Source of the DNA: Helicobacteraceae bacterium
Lineage (GTDB): Bacteria; Campylobacterota; Campylobacteria; Campylobacterales; Helicobacteraceae
Reading direction: 5' to 3'
NCBI GenBank assembly: GCA_017508245.1
Contig: JAFVZI010000014.1
Coordinates: forward strand, 157,889-221,888
Length of the DNA stretch: 64,000 nucleotides
Positions 1-9,900 of this stretch are shown here, piece by piece. The notes under the pieces were generated by a model, which worked only from the letters and a program-made list of their open reading frames with translations, ran no database searches and was not told the origin of the DNA. How positions within the stretch are numbered: position 1 is the stretch's first letter; each line of letters opens with the position of its first letter. The position numbers were made by a program, and so were the translations under genes.

Positions 1-63
1 CACGACTCAGATTATCAAATATTAATCACCATCGTCGCAAAAAAGACAGATAAAAAATCTTGA
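1..63 (+). CDS. C-terminal end of an unidentified protein (truncated by window edge)
   Basis: The first reading frame is open from base 1 for 20 codons and stops at TGA 61-63, giving a tail that ends in VAKKTDKKS. A good Shine-Dalgarno (AAAGGAAC, about 63-70) for the next gene follows directly, so this is most likely the 3' end of the gene before the deacetylase in the same operon. Too little is visible to name the family. A sugar- or methyl-transferase would fit the neighbours, but that is a guess. Confidence 0.45.
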   Translation, partial: HDSDYQILITIVAKKTDKKS

Positions 64-73
64 AAGGAACAAT

Positions 74-1073
74 ATGAAACAACAAATAAAAGCTATTTTA
101 AATAGTAGGGGGGGGGCTGTTAGAGAGTTTTAGAAAAAATATTTTTGAAGGCAAGTGTATAATTTTTATGCTACATAAAATAGCTCCTATAGATTCAAAC
201 AAACTTCTTCCAAATGAAAATATGAAAATCAGTCCAGATTATCTAGAATCTTTTATTATAAATTTGAAGAATAATGGCTACAAATTTATCTCTATTGATG
301 AATTAATAAATCATCTAAAAAATCACACTCTACAAAAGAAAAGTATTTGCATTACAATTGATGATGGATATAAAGATAATCTCACTTATGGATTTAATAT
401 TTTCAAAAAACATAAGATTCCATTTTGCATTTATACTTGTGCTTCATTTTTGGAGAGAAAGGCAAATATGTGGTGGTTTGGGCTTGAAGATTATCTATTA
501 CAACATTCAAATATATTTTTTAATAATGAAAAAATACAACTCAATACAAAAAATGAAAAAAATATAGCATTTTTGAAGATTCGAGATTACCTCATATCAA
601 AAATCAACGAATATGAAAATGCAAAAAATGCAATGCAAGAAATGGGCATAGATTATGATGCAGACAAATACAATGATTTGGCACTAAGTTATGATGATAT
701 AGAATTTATGCTAAATGACAAAGATAATCTAATGACACTCGGGCATCACACATATTCCCATCCTATTTTCAATAACATAAATGACGAAGTGATAAAAAAT
801 GACATAACAAAAGCAAATGATATTTTTAATAATCATTTTGGATTCATTCCAAAGCATTTTGCATATCCATTTGGTGGCAAAATAGAAGTATCAAAAAAAC
901 ATTTTGAATTGATAGAGAGTTTAGGTTTTTGTAGTGCTACTACAACGAGACACGGAAGCATATTTGATAAACATAGCAAATATCTTTATGCACTTCCTAG
1001 AATCTTTTTAAAGGATAATTTTGATATGAATACGATATTTGATTTTCGAAAAAAACAAGTAGTATCGGATTAA
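74..1073 (+). CDS. Polysaccharide deacetylase (NodB family), phase-variable, OFF in this read
   Basis: Metal-dependent carbohydrate esterase 4 type protein that would remove acetyl groups from a surface or peptidoglycan sugar. Visible are the NodB motif 1 (TIDDGYKDN, codons about 64-72 after ATG 168) and the H-x3-H metal motif in LGHHTYSHP. The best start is ATG 74, with AAAGGAAC just upstream, but its frame runs through a G9 tract (108-116) and stops at TAG 131. Removing one G or adding two joins it to the long frame and supplies a normal N-terminus ending in CIIFMLHKIAP. ATG 168 is in frame with the body but has no convincing ribosome site and cuts the family's first strand. The full ON product would be about 332 residues. 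It lies just before an FkbM methyltransferase with the same kind of tract, suggesting a variable glycan-modification operon. The substrate is unknown. Confidence 0.85.
108..116 (+). repeat. Poly-G9 contingency tract in the deacetylase gene
   Basis: Nine consecutive G residues lie 11 codons after ATG 74. The length seen here puts the upstream start out of frame with the deacetylase body; 8 or 11 G would join the frames. Slipped-strand changes in such tracts are the classic ON/OFF switch in Helicobacter and Campylobacter surface genes. Confidence 0.85.
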
Positions 1074-1082
1074 AGGATAAAA

Positions 1083-1915
1083 ATGAAATATTTGATAAAA
1101 GATACATTAAGACCAATATATCACTATGCGACAAATAAATATCACACAAGAGATATTTATGCCATATTTGATAAGTTGGGGGGGGGGCAGAAAGATATAA
1201 AGAAAAGAGAAATATCAAATTTATGGATTTGGTATTTGATATTCCCGATAATTTAAGTTTTATCTATCAAATAAAAGAAATTTTTGGCGATGAGATATAC
1301 AAATTTGATACAAAAAAACAAAAGCCCACTATCATTGATTGTGGTGCAAATGTGGGTGTAAGCACGCTTTATTTCAAAAAACTATACAAAGATGCAGAAA
1401 TTTATGCATTTGAGGCTGACAAAAAGATATTTCGATATTTAGAACAAAACACAAAAAATAATTCTGCAAACGATATAAAACTATACAACAAAGCAATATG
1501 GATTGATAATGATGGAATCTATTTTGCAAGTGATGGTGCCGATGGCGGACATATAACACTAGATTCTAAAAATGCACAAAAAATAGATTCTATTCGTTTA
1601 AAGGACATTCTCTCAAAGCATAGCAATATTGACTTTTTGAAGCTTGACATCGAAGGTGCGGAAAACGAAGTGATGGTAGATTGCAAAGATTCTCTACATA
1701 ATATCCAAAATATATTTATCGAATACCATCAAAAATATGACAAATCACAGAATCTAGGCGAGATTATAAATATTTTAGATAAAGCAAATTTTAGAATCTA
1801 CCTAGAAAATATCACAAAACGCAAATCACCATTTTACAAGAATCTAAGTCAAAAATACAGCGACTGTGAATTTGAATTGCAAGTAAATATTTTTGCATTT
1901 AAAAATCAAAGCTAG
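1083..1915 (+). CDS. FkbM family SAM-dependent methyltransferase, phase-variable, OFF in this read
   Basis: Predicted O-methyltransferase of the FkbM family, usually acting on a sugar or polyketide hydroxyl. The SAM-binding motif IIDCGANVGVSTLYF lies soon after ATG 1223, with FLKLDIEGAE further on, both typical of the family. ATG 1083 has a strong ribosome site (AAAGGATAAA) and follows the deacetylase stop by 9 bases. Its frame enters a G10 tract at 1178-1187 and runs out at a TAA near 1254. With 8 or 11 G it would read into the methyltransferase frame, adding about 46 residues that start MKYLIKDTLRP. ATG 1223 could give a shorter product but lacks a clear Shine-Dalgarno. The gene is probably co-transcribed with the deacetylase and independently switchable. 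Confidence 0.85.
1178..1187 (+). repeat. Poly-G10 contingency tract in the FkbM gene
   Basis: Ten consecutive G residues sit about 32 codons after ATG 1083. The observed length leaves the gene out of frame; 8 or 11 G would be ON. The surrounding codons make sense in both halves, which argues against a chance homopolymer in non-coding DNA. Confidence 0.85.
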
Positions 1916-2390
1916 AGATTCCTCCAATCCTAGCAATCCGCGTTTATATCAATTCCTGCACCGTGCTAGTAAGAATATTATTGCTATCTATGAAGTAATG
2001 ATAGGGAATTGTCATAGATATTGGATTTTTAGATATTGCATTTCTGCTGCTTATGCTAGCATCTTTTGCTTATCTAAAATCTTTGCAATAGTTTTTGGTT
2101 GTATCGCCATAAGTTTTGACCTCACCACTTGGAATCTTGCATAAACACTTCCATATGATTTCTTGAAACAAACTCCATTCTTGGCAAACAAAGCTCTAAA
2201 ATATTTGGATTCTACCTTGCAAAATACCTATCAAACCATTTTGCATTTAGCAAAACCTCAAAAAAATATAACCTTATCAATAAGGACTAAATCTTTGTAT
2301 TTAGCAGAATCCCTATCATCCCTTTTTCATATCATAATTGCATTTTGAATTTTATCTATCTTTGAAATACAAGGCAATGAAATATATGTT
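1915..2390 (-). pseudogene. ogt: Decayed methylated-DNA-protein-cysteine methyltransferase (ogt-like)
   Basis: No intact frame exists, but reading the minus strand across frames recovers the Ogt/MGMT fold in order. First comes KWFDRYFAR then NPNI (near 2200-2250); then FQEIIWKCLCKIPSGEVKTY (near 2110-2170), the helix before the DNA-binding turn; then SSRNAISKNPISMTIPYHYF (near 1995-2050). In functional members the last motif is PCHRV with the alkyl-accepting cysteine. Here that codon is TAT (minus strand, 2001-2003), so Cys has become Tyr, and several stops and frameshifts separate the blocks. The gene is therefore dead by two independent criteria. It lies between the phase-variable genes and comF and explains an otherwise empty 550-base stretch. 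Confidence 0.8.
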
Positions 2391-2466
2391 ATCGCTTGAC
2401 CAAACTTTCTAAAAAAGATGAATAACAATCGCTATTGTCATAGGATAATTATTTGCGATAATCATT

Positions 2467-3042
2467 TTAGATTCTTGCATCACTCAATGTAAGAGCAAAC
2501 AAAACATTTACTCCGCTTTTTCTTAAAACTTCCCTGGCCTCTTTTATGCTTAATCCTGTTGTGATTACGTCATCAAACAAAACTACATTAATATTTCCCT
2601 TGCCACTATAAACAAAATCTTTTTTATTAGATTCTCTATATGCTAGAGATTTTCCTGCATAGCAAATATTATTGTTTGCAATCAAAGTCCCAAACAAAGG
2701 GTTAAAAATACTATCAAATTCTTTTATAATCACGCCACAATGTGAATAATATTTTTTTACTCTATCATCAATCCCAATGCTAAAAATATTAAGAGAATCT
2801 GACAAATCTCCAACTTCATCTCTAAAATACAAAAATGCCTTTCTAGCTAGAATCTTATAGATTCTACTACCTATCAAACTATATTTACTTCTTAATAAAT
2901 ATTCTACATCTTGATAACCAAAAAAACTATACACGACAAAATCATCATAACTTCTACGCTTTTTAGGAGAAATGACGAGCTTTTTATCGCAAGATTTACA
3001 TATCAATTTCGCACTTAGATTCTGACACAAAAGGCATCTCAC
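2467..3042 (-). CDS. comF: ComF family phosphoribosyltransferase-like protein
   Basis: Cytoplasmic protein of the ComF/GntX family, linked to natural transformation in bacteria that take up DNA. The N-terminus has a zinc-ribbon pattern, Cys3-x2-Cys6 and Cys15-x2-Cys18. The C-terminus has the phosphoribosyltransferase signature VVLFDDVITTGLS near residue 155. Its 191 residues match the short Campylobacterota form. It is the last gene of a minus-strand run and overlaps tmk by 4 bases. The order comF-tmk-coaD-ubiX-flgA agrees with H. pylori from memory. The exact biochemical activity of ComF is unsettled; family assignment is firm. Confidence 0.88.
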   Translation of the reverse strand: MRCLLCQNLSAKLICKSCDKKLVISPKKRRSYDDFVVYSFFGYQDVEYLLRSKYSLIGSRIYKILARKAFLYFRDEVGDLSDSLNIFSIGIDDRVKKYYSHCGVIIKEFDSIFNPLFGTLIANNNICYAGKSLAYRESNKKDFVYSGKGNINVVLFDDVITTGLSIKEAREVLRKSGVNVLFALTLSDARI

Positions 3043-3602
3043 ATCAATTCTCGTATTTTTGAATCAATGATTTGTGCGATTTCATCTTTGCCTTTATTGC
3101 AAGGTATAGATATATGCCTAAGCTTTAGAATCTCTACAATATCAAATATCTTTTTTTGGACTTCTAAAAGATTCTCAATCCCAATATTTTCTATATCATC
3201 CAAAATCTTAGAGCTAAGCCTATCTTGCAATATTTCCTTATTTGTTTCTAATATCACGACTAAATCTGGTTTTTGTGCTATCGATAGATTTATCTTTAAA
3301 AGCAAATCAAAATCCAGCGAAGAGCAATAAGCAACTCCGCTTATAAAACTCCTATCGCTTATTATCAATTTATCTTTGTTTGGCGATATTACTTCTTTTG
3401 TATGATTTGCCCTATCACTCATAAACAACAATGCTTGTGTTGCATTATCTAAGTTGCTATGTAAGGCTAGCTCTCTTATTTGCATACCAAAAGTGCTTGA
3501 ACTTGGCTCTTTTGTAAAGATTGCATTTTTGTATTTTTTGCTTAAAAGCTCTATTTGTGTGCTTTTTCCACTTGTATCAATACCTTCTAAGACTATATAC
3601 AT
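3039..3602 (-). CDS. tmk: Thymidylate kinase
   Basis: Phosphorylates dTMP to dTDP for DNA synthesis. The P-loop EGIDTSGKST is near the N-terminus, followed by the EPSSSTFG loop and the DRSFISG motif that binds substrate. I place the start at ATG 3602, preceded by GGAG at the right distance, not at the in-frame ATG 3617, which would overlap the coaD end further. The product is 187 residues, a little short but usual for Helicobacter. It is tightly packed between coaD and comF, so probably one transcript. Confidence 0.93.
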   Translation of the reverse strand: MYIVLEGIDTSGKSTQIELLSKKYKNAIFTKEPSSSTFGMQIRELALHSNLDNATQALLFMSDRANHTKEVISPNKDKLIISDRSFISGVAYCSSLDFDLLLKINLSIAQKPDLVVILETNKEILQDRLSSKILDDIENIGIENLLEVQKKIFDIVEILKLRHISIPCNKGKDEIAQIIDSKIRELM

Positions 3603-3603
3603 A

Positions 3604-4095
3604 TCAATCTCCATCAATACAAAAATTGGATTTGATATATTTATATGCTTCTTTTGGCACTAAATGCTCTATATCATAGCTATACATGAGTATAGACCTA
3701 ACCACACTTGAACTAATAAATATATTTTTTAATGTAGGCATAAAATATATAGTCTCCAAGCTTTTATTTAGTGAAGAGTTTGCATATCCCATCTGCAATT
3801 CATACTCAAAATCACCAACAGCTCGAAGTCCTCGCACCAAAATATGAGATTTTTTTTGTTTTGCAAAATCTGCTAAAAGGCAAGAAAATGGCTCTATTGT
3901 CACATTATTGATTTCTTTTGTTGCAAGTTTTAACATTGCTACTCTATGCTCAAGGCTAAACATGGGATTTTTTTTGCTGGATTCTGCTACTGCAACTATC
4001 AATTTTTCAAAGATTCCACAACTTCGTCTAATAATATCTAAATGTCCATTTGTAACGGGGTCAAAAGTCCCCGGATATATAGCAATTTTATTCAA
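3604..4095 (-). CDS. coaD: Phosphopantetheine adenylyltransferase
   Basis: Fourth step of coenzyme A synthesis, transferring AMP to 4'-phosphopantetheine. Visible are the nucleotidyltransferase motif [14 protein letters not shown] at the N-terminus, the [13 protein letters not shown] substrate loop and the ISSSVVRS motif. The 163 residues compare with about 159 in E. coli. It starts a few bases after ubiX ends and runs into tmk. Confidence 0.95.
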   Translation of the reverse strand: MNKIAIYPGTFDPVTNGHLDIIRRSCGIFEKLIVAVAESSKKNPMFSLEHRVAMLKLATKEINNVTIEPFSCLLADFAKQKKSHILVRGLRAVGDFEYELQMGYANSSLNKSLETIYFMPTLKNIFISSSVVRSILMYSYDIEHLVPKEAYKYIKSNFCIDGD

Positions 4096-4098
4096 TAA

Positions 4099-4683
4099 TC
4101 AACCCCATCTCTTATATATAGAATTTTTAATATTTAAAATATCAAGCCACTTTCCTATCAAAAAATCTTCCATAGATTCCAAGCTAGAAGCACTAGAATA
4201 ATATCCCATTATAGGTGGTGCAATGACCACGCCTTCTTTTGATAAATTAAGCATATTATTTAATGATATAGAATCTAGAGGCATTTCTCGTGGTGCAAGA
4301 AGCAACTTTTTTCGCTCTTTTAAACAAACAATAGCACTTCTGGTAATAAGCGTATCACTAATCCCGCAAGCAATTTTTGCAAGAGTGTTCATACTACACG
4401 GAATAATAGCCATAGCATCAATTCCAAAAGAACCAGATGAGATGCATTCACCAAGATTCAAATCATCTAATATCTTAATTTTGCTTTTATACAAATCTTG
4501 TAATAGTGGATTTGGAGCATTTAAGCTTTCAAAATCAATATTATTTTCATACAACAAAGTCTTTTTTGCACCATTGCTAATTACCAAAAATATCTCTAAA
4601 TCATCTCTAGCCCAAATCTTAGATACAAATTTCAGCCCTAGCATTGCACCGCTTGCACCACAGATTCCGACTGCCAATTTCAT
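4099..4683 (-). CDS. ubiX: Flavin prenyltransferase UbiX
   Basis: Makes prenylated FMN, the cofactor for UbiD-type decarboxylases in ubiquinone or menaquinone routes. The N-terminal ICGASGAMLG flavin motif, a Ser/Cys-rich PCSMNTLAKIACGISD segment and the LLAPREMPL motif near residue 132 are all present. At 194 residues it is full length. No ubiD is in the window. It overlaps the end of flgA by 4 bases, indicating coupling. Confidence 0.93.
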   Translation of the reverse strand: MKLAVGICGASGAMLGLKFVSKIWARDDLEIFLVISNGAKKTLLYENNIDFESLNAPNPLLQDLYKSKIKILDDLNLGECISSGSFGIDAMAIIPCSMNTLAKIACGISDTLITRSAIVCLKERKKLLLAPREMPLDSISLNNMLNLSKEGVVIAPPIMGYYSSASSLESMEDFLIGKWLDILNIKNSIYKRWG

Positions 4684-5396
4684 TGCAGTTCCGCCTTTTT
4701 GACACCTAATATTTTTATATTTACTACTCTATCTCCTTGCAAACTTTGAGCTTTGATAATCTCTCCAATTGCACCACTTTTTAGTGCTTCTGCATTAAAT
4801 GTAATATTGATATTATCATCGCTATAAAAAACTTCTACTATATCACCTTTTTGCACTATTATTTTTGGAGTAATTTTTGCCTTTGTGATTATCGCACCAC
4901 TTGGAATAAAACTCTTTGCAGAATATTCATCAACGATATTTAATGATGCTGGAAATTGCATATTTTTATCTATGTGAATTTGCGTGATATTAGAATTATT
5001 ATTTGTGATGACTTCACCAGTTTTGATATTACTACTTGCAGATAATGCATCAATGCTTGCATTGATATTGAAACTAAAAAATATATTTTGTCGCTTTTGA
5101 TTATGATACAAATGGACTTCAAAATTTCCACTCTCTCGCCTCAATAATTTATCATCAAAAATAATCTTATCAAGTTTTAGTTTATTTAGATTTATAGGTA
5201 TTGCAGGAGATATTTCTATATTGTGAATAACTATATTATAGGGTTTATACGCCTCTATAAACTTATTTTTTATAAAAGATTCTATTTGTGAGATTATGGC
5301 TTTTTGATTTTGGCTAACTGGAATTGTCGCATTATTATCCAAAATAGCCTCTGCAAATATAAAATTAAAAAATAATAAAAAAAATAAAATTCTCAA
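4680..5396 (-). CDS. flgA: Flagellar basal body P-ring formation chaperone FlgA
   Basis: Periplasmic chaperone needed to assemble the P-ring protein FlgI around the flagellar rod. A short Sec signal peptide (about residues 1-15, LLFFNFIFAEA) is followed by a variable region and a C-terminal SAF domain (from about residue 120: TGEVITN..., SGAIITKAKI..., KGDIVEVFY). Its 238 residues are normal for Campylobacterota. It lies between the helicase and ubiX, the position it also has in H. pylori from memory. Confidence 0.9.
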   Translation of the reverse strand: MRILFFLLFFNFIFAEAILDNNATIPVSQNQKAIISQIESFIKNKFIEAYKPYNIVIHNIEISPAIPINLNKLKLDKIIFDDKLLRRESGNFEVHLYHNQKRQNIFFSFNINASIDALSASSNIKTGEVITNNNSNITQIHIDKNMQFPASLNIVDEYSAKSFIPSGAIITKAKITPKIIVQKGDIVEVFYSDDNINITFNAEALKSGAIGEIIKAQSLQGDRVVNIKILGVKKAELQ

Positions 5397-5399
5397 ACT

Positions 5400-7439
5400 T
5401 CACACCTTGCTGACAAATGATGATAAGATTTCTCTAGTAATTCCACCAAAATTAATTTTTAATTTCATATCATTCCCACTTTTATTTATATCCAATATTC
5501 TACCAATTCCAAAAATTTTATGGCTTACTAAGTCATTGCGATTAAAAGAGGGGTTTTTTCCTTGCACCATATCATCGACCAATCCTGCTTCGGTAAGAAA
5601 TCTTGATTTTTGAAGCTCTGTCCTTTTGCCTTTGCAGAATCTGGATTTAACAAATGAGATATAAAGCTCGCTTTTTGCCCTTGTAAAGGCTACATATCCA
5701 AGCCTTCGTTCCTCTTGTATATCTGTTGTATCGCCTATAAGCGGAAAAAATCCTTCTTCCAATCCTATCACAAACAAATATTTGAATTCCAATCCTTTCG
5801 AAGAATGCACACTCATACAAGAGACAGCATTTTCTACACTTTTATCATCATCACTACTTAATGCAATGTCATTTAAAAAATCTTCTAACGAAGCGGTAGG
5901 ATTCTGCAAAACATAATCTCTAAAAAATCCATAAAACTCATTTATATTTGCTTTTCTATCTACTTCATCTTCTGTGCTATTAAATGTATCTAAAATGTTT
6001 ATTTTTTCTTTAAATGCTTCCAAAAATCCTATAGTAGAATGCTCTAGTGCCTCTTTTAATTCATTTATGGTATCAAATATGCCTTCTATTAAATCTAAGT
6101 ATTTTTTATTGATACCAATTTCGTCTCTATATTCCTTAATAGCTTTTAAAATAGATAATTGCTTGTCTTTTACAAAAGATTCTAGCTTATCTTGCGTAAC
6201 TTTCCCAATGCCTCGTTTTGGGCGATTTATGATTCGCATAAATGAAAAATTGTCTTCCATATTTACAATAAGCCTAAAATAACTCAAAATATCTTTTATC
6301 TCTGCTCTTTCATAGAATCTAACAGCACCAATTATTTTATATGGAATATTTTCTTTTCGTAGTCCATCTTCTAAACCTCTACTTAAGGCATTTAATCTAA
6401 ATAAAATAGCTATATCTTCTAGCCTTGCCCCATTTCTTGTAAGATTCTTAATTTTTCTTGCGATATTTAACGCCTCAATCCTTTCATCAATAGATTCTAG
6501 AATCTCTACATCTTTACCATCTCCAATAATGCTTATTAGATTTTTACCAAGTCGTTTTTCATTATTTTTAATGAGATTGTTTGCCACTTCTAATATTTGC
6601 GTAGTTGAGCGATAATTTTTTTCTAGTCTAATGACTTTTGCACCGCTAAAATGCTTTGTAAAATCAAGAATATTATTGATATTTGCCCCACGCCAACTAT
6701 ATATACTTTGGTCATCATCACCAACAACACAAATATTACTATGCTCTTTACATAATTTTTGAAGCAATTTATACTGCAAATCATTTGTATCTTGATATTC
6801 ATCAACCATAATATATTTGTATCTATTACTAATCTCGCTTGATAAGGCTGGATTAGAATCTAATATCTCATAGGTAACAAGCAATAAATCATCAAAATCA
6901 AGCATATTATTAGCTAATAAATAAGCGTTGTATTGTGCATAAATCTTTGCAATCTCTTTATATGATGGATTTTTTGATATTTCTTTTATGTCATTTGGCG
7001 ATACAATGTCATTTTTAAATCTAGAAATCTCAGAGGCTAAAAAACTTGTAGGCAAGTTTGAATTTAGGTTTTTTATGATTTTCTTTTTGTCATCTGTATC
7101 AATTAAAACAAAATTTGAATCTCTATTAATGTTATTTATATGAAACTTTAAAAACAGCAATCCAAATCTATGAAAAGTGCAAAGCAATGGTGGAGCAGAA
7201 TTTTTATTGCTAATTAGATTGAGCGCTCTTTGTCTCATTTCAGTAGCAGCCTTATTTGTAAAAGTCAAGGTAAGCGTCGAATTTGCAGGCACTCCGACTT
7301 CGTCAATTAGATAAGCGAGTCTGGTAGTTAGAGTTTTTGTTTTTCCACTTCCGGCTCCAGCAAGAATAAGCAAAGCGTCATCGATATGTTTTGCGGCTAG
7401 TTTTTGCTCATCATTTAAACTATCTAAAATATCACTCAT
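5400..7439 (-). CDS. uvrD: UvrD/Rep/PcrA-type superfamily I DNA helicase
   Basis: ATP-dependent 3'-5' DNA helicase for repair and replication restart. Motifs in order: Walker A LAGAGSGKTKTLTTR near residue 29, MVDEYQDTN (motif II), GDDDQSIYSWRGA (motif III), then SVHSSKGLEFKYLFVIGL and RRLGYVAFTRAKSELY (motifs V and VI). I prefer ATG 7439 as start; a GTG at 7445 is in frame but lies only one base past the upstream stop. About 679 residues, typical of the PcrA-like branch. It is called uvrD in H. pylori; Rep or PcrA are equally fair names. Confidence 0.9.
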   Translation of the reverse strand: MSDILDSLNDEQKLAAKHIDDALLILAGAGSGKTKTLTTRLAYLIDEVGVPANSTLTLTFTNKAATEMRQRALNLISNKNSAPPLLCTFHRFGLLFLKFHINNINRDSNFVLIDTDDKKKIIKNLNSNLPTSFLASEISRFKNDIVSPNDIKEISKNPSYKEIAKIYAQYNAYLLANNMLDFDDLLLVTYEILDSNPALSSEISNRYKYIMVDEYQDTNDLQYKLLQKLCKEHSNICVVGDDDQSIYSWRGANINNILDFTKHFSGAKVIRLEKNYRSTTQILEVANNLIKNNEKRLGKNLISIIGDGKDVEILESIDERIEALNIARKIKNLTRNGARLEDIAILFRLNALSRGLEDGLRKENIPYKIIGAVRFYERAEIKDILSYFRLIVNMEDNFSFMRIINRPKRGIGKVTQDKLESFVKDKQLSILKAIKEYRDEIGINKKYLDLIEGIFDTINELKEALEHSTIGFLEAFKEKINILDTFNSTEDEVDRKANINEFYGFFRDYVLQNPTASLEDFLNDIALSSDDDKSVENAVSCMSVHSSKGLEFKYLFVIGLEEGFFPLIGDTTDIQEERRLGYVAFTRAKSELYISFVKSRFCKGKRTELQKSRFLTEAGLVDDMVQGKNPSFNRNDLVSHKIFGIGRILDINKSGNDMKLKINFGGITREILSSFVSKV

Positions 7440-7446
7440 ATTCACA

Positions 7447-9900
7447 TCACTCTTGTTTCAAAAGATTACTCGTATCGATTTCAAAATCAAAAAACCTAGA
7501 TGCAAAGTCTATATCACCAATTTGTGCAAATTGCACACTTGCTAGCTTAAAATTACCCATTGCTTGATGGAGTAAGCCAAGTGCATATCTACTCTCAAAA
7601 TTCGAGCTAGATTCTAACCTTGATAGTTGTATCAAAGCCACAGCATTATCATAATGTCCAGCTCCAATAGCTGCAACACCAGCCAAAAAATAATTCTCTG
7701 AAGTTGTTATTTTATAATCATCAATAAGGCTGTTATAATATACAAATGACTTTTCAAAATCACCCAAATAAATAGCATTTAGCGCCAAAGCTTGTAAGAT
7801 TCCACTAACATCACCTTGCGTGTTTAATAATTTATTAGTAAGCAATGTATCTACATAGCTATTTGCACCGACTAAAAATGCCATAAATGTATAAACTTGT
7901 CTAGCAAGCGATGGACCTGTATAAACCAAGTCAAGATTTTTTAAATCATTTTTGAAAAAGTTAAATAAATTTAGTGAAAATTCTTTTATATTTTGATTGT
8001 AATAATTTGATATACGATGAAGCATAATTGCCACCATATCACCATTTGTAGCAATCTCTAAATCTTTGAATGAATTTGATATTATCTCTCTATTTTTTGA
8101 GTTAATTGAGTACAATGCATTCAAGACATACATCATTGGTGTTTTTTTAGCATTATCAAACCAAGTCATATCACCTGATATATTGCCATTTACAAAACCA
8201 AATAAAGACCTAAGAAACATCATTTTATCCACATCATCAAAATGTATATTATCAAAGCTGTAGGTAATATCATTTAAAATACGATTTCCGTCGCTATAAG
8301 TTAGCTGATGGCACATAAGGGCAAAGATTCCAGATAAAACATCATTTTCATCTAAATGATAAGCTTTGGTAAAATGTTTTTTTGCATTTTCAAAATCATT
8401 TAATTGTGCATATATAAGACCTAGGTTGTATTGCAAAACTTGATGATTTGGATACACCAAAGATGCTTGTTTCATTATCTCTAAAGCATTATTGATATTG
8501 TATCTTAGAATCTCTCTTATACTTTGTGCTATATTTGTATTAATCCTAGATAACATCTCGCCTCTAAGCAATACGGAATTTGCTTTTTCAATATTATCCA
8601 TTCTTAATTCCAATCCACCCTCTCTTATCAAAGACAAGACATTATCAACATCAAAAACTCTAAATGGTGCAAAATAAAACAACACTCTGTAATTAATCAT
8701 TATATTTTGCCTTAAGGTTAGATTCCAAAAGTTTTTTTGCACTAAATTGACATCAAACAAAGAATCTGAAAGTTTGACTTTTATGGGATATATTTTTTGC
8801 AAATCATCCTGTGAATGCGACTTTAGCAGATCTTCATAGATATTTGATACTTGAGTGAAATTTGACCTTTTTAGTTCAATCAATCCTAAAGCCATTTTTT
8901 CTTTTGGATTGTTTATAACATTGTCTCTTATGTAGGCTTCAATTTGTTCATAGGCTAAATCATATTCTCCCATTCGTGCATAAAGCAATCCAGTAGCAAA
9001 ACGATAATCTCCACTTGATACATCTAATAGACTTTTTAGAGCATTATAATTATCATTAAAACTAAGATAAATCTTTGAAGCAAGGATAGAATTTTCATCT
9101 TTATAAAAATTAGAACTTGGATTTTTAAGCGATGAAAGTGTATTGAAATAATTTTGTGAATAAAAATTGACGAGCGAATAAAGATAGGAGTAAAGTGGCT
9201 TGTCATACCAATCATCTAGCCTCCCTTTAGCAAGACCAACAAAATAATCATAAGAACGCAAATCATTAATCATATAAGAAGCTAGTGCGGCATTTATTGC
9301 AGCGGCAGCAATATTTTCACCAGAATTAATAGTATTTATAAATGCATTTATAGAATCTTTATATTCGCCTTCTTTTAGCTTTGCTACACCTAGATTAAAG
9401 CTTGCAAAACTTTGTGAAAATACTGCAATATTGCTGTATATATCGAGTGCTGCTGTGATTTGACCACTATTATAAAGCATAGACGCCTTTTCTATCCAAT
9501 TTTGCAACTCGCTACCATTGATAGATTGAAATTGTGTGCCATCATTTTTTGAAATATTAGTTTTAGATTTTGGAGCATAAATCTGACTTAATGAAGCTTC
9601 TTTGTTAAGAATCAAAACTGCGATAATAATCAAAACAATAATCCCAACAATAAAACCAACAATCACATAAAATAGCTTTTTATTGCCTAGTATTTTTTGT
9701 AGGATTGCGTTATTTTTTATTGCACCAATAAAACTGGCAACCTTTGGAATAAAACTACTAATATTTTGCTTTTGTTTCGCAAAAATCAACCTTGCTTTAT
9801 CTTTCAAATTAGATAGCTTGTTTGAGTTGCCATCATCAAGGCGAATGATTGTTTTATCATCATCGGTATTCGTATTTTGAGTATTATCTGCCATAATCAA
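7447..9900 (-). CDS. pflB: TPR-repeat flagellar motor protein, PflB-like
   Basis: An 817-residue protein with a charged cytoplasmic N-terminus, one membrane helix (about residues 73-97, [20 protein letters not shown]) and a long periplasmic part made of tetratricopeptide-like helices (for example [20 protein letters not shown]). This architecture and the position directly after serS match PflB of Campylobacter, which with PflA forms the motor's medial disk and helps install stator units. The identification rests on synteny and topology, not on a conserved motif. It overlaps the serS 3' end by 4 bases, so the two are probably co-expressed. Confidence 0.75.
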   Translation of the reverse strand: MIMADNTQNTNTDDDKTIIRLDDGNSNKLSNLKDKARLIFAKQKQNISSFIPKVASFIGAIKNNAILQKILGNKKLFYVIVGFIVGIIVLIIIAVLILNKEASLSQIYAPKSKTNISKNDGTQFQSINGSELQNWIEKASMLYNSGQITAALDIYSNIAVFSQSFASFNLGVAKLKEGEYKDSINAFINTINSGENIAAAAINAALASYMINDLRSYDYFVGLAKGRLDDWYDKPLYSYLYSLVNFYSQNYFNTLSSLKNPSSNFYKDENSILASKIYLSFNDNYNALKSLLDVSSGDYRFATGLLYARMGEYDLAYEQIEAYIRDNVINNPKEKMALGLIELKRSNFTQVSNIYEDLLKSHSQDDLQKIYPIKVKLSDSLFDVNLVQKNFWNLTLRQNIMINYRVLFYFAPFRVFDVDNVLSLIREGGLELRMDNIEKANSVLLRGEMLSRINTNIAQSIREILRYNINNALEIMKQASLVYPNHQVLQYNLGLIYAQLNDFENAKKHFTKAYHLDENDVLSGIFALMCHQLTYSDGNRILNDITYSFDNIHFDDVDKMMFLRSLFGFVNGNISGDMTWFDNAKKTPMMYVLNALYSINSKNREIISNSFKDLEIATNGDMVAIMLHRISNYYNQNIKEFSLNLFNFFKNDLKNLDLVYTGPSLARQVYTFMAFLVGANSYVDTLLTNKLLNTQGDVSGILQALALNAIYLGDFEKSFVYYNSLIDDYKITTSENYFLAGVAAIGAGHYDNAVALIQLSRLESSSNFESRYALGLLHQAMGNFKLASVQFAQIGDIDFASRFFDFEIDTSNLLKQE

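Noticed and set aside
2163..2348. Plus-strand 61-codon reading frame in the gap before comF
   Set aside because: No ribosome site, and the opposite strand carries the recognisable Ogt remnant, which accounts for the DNA.
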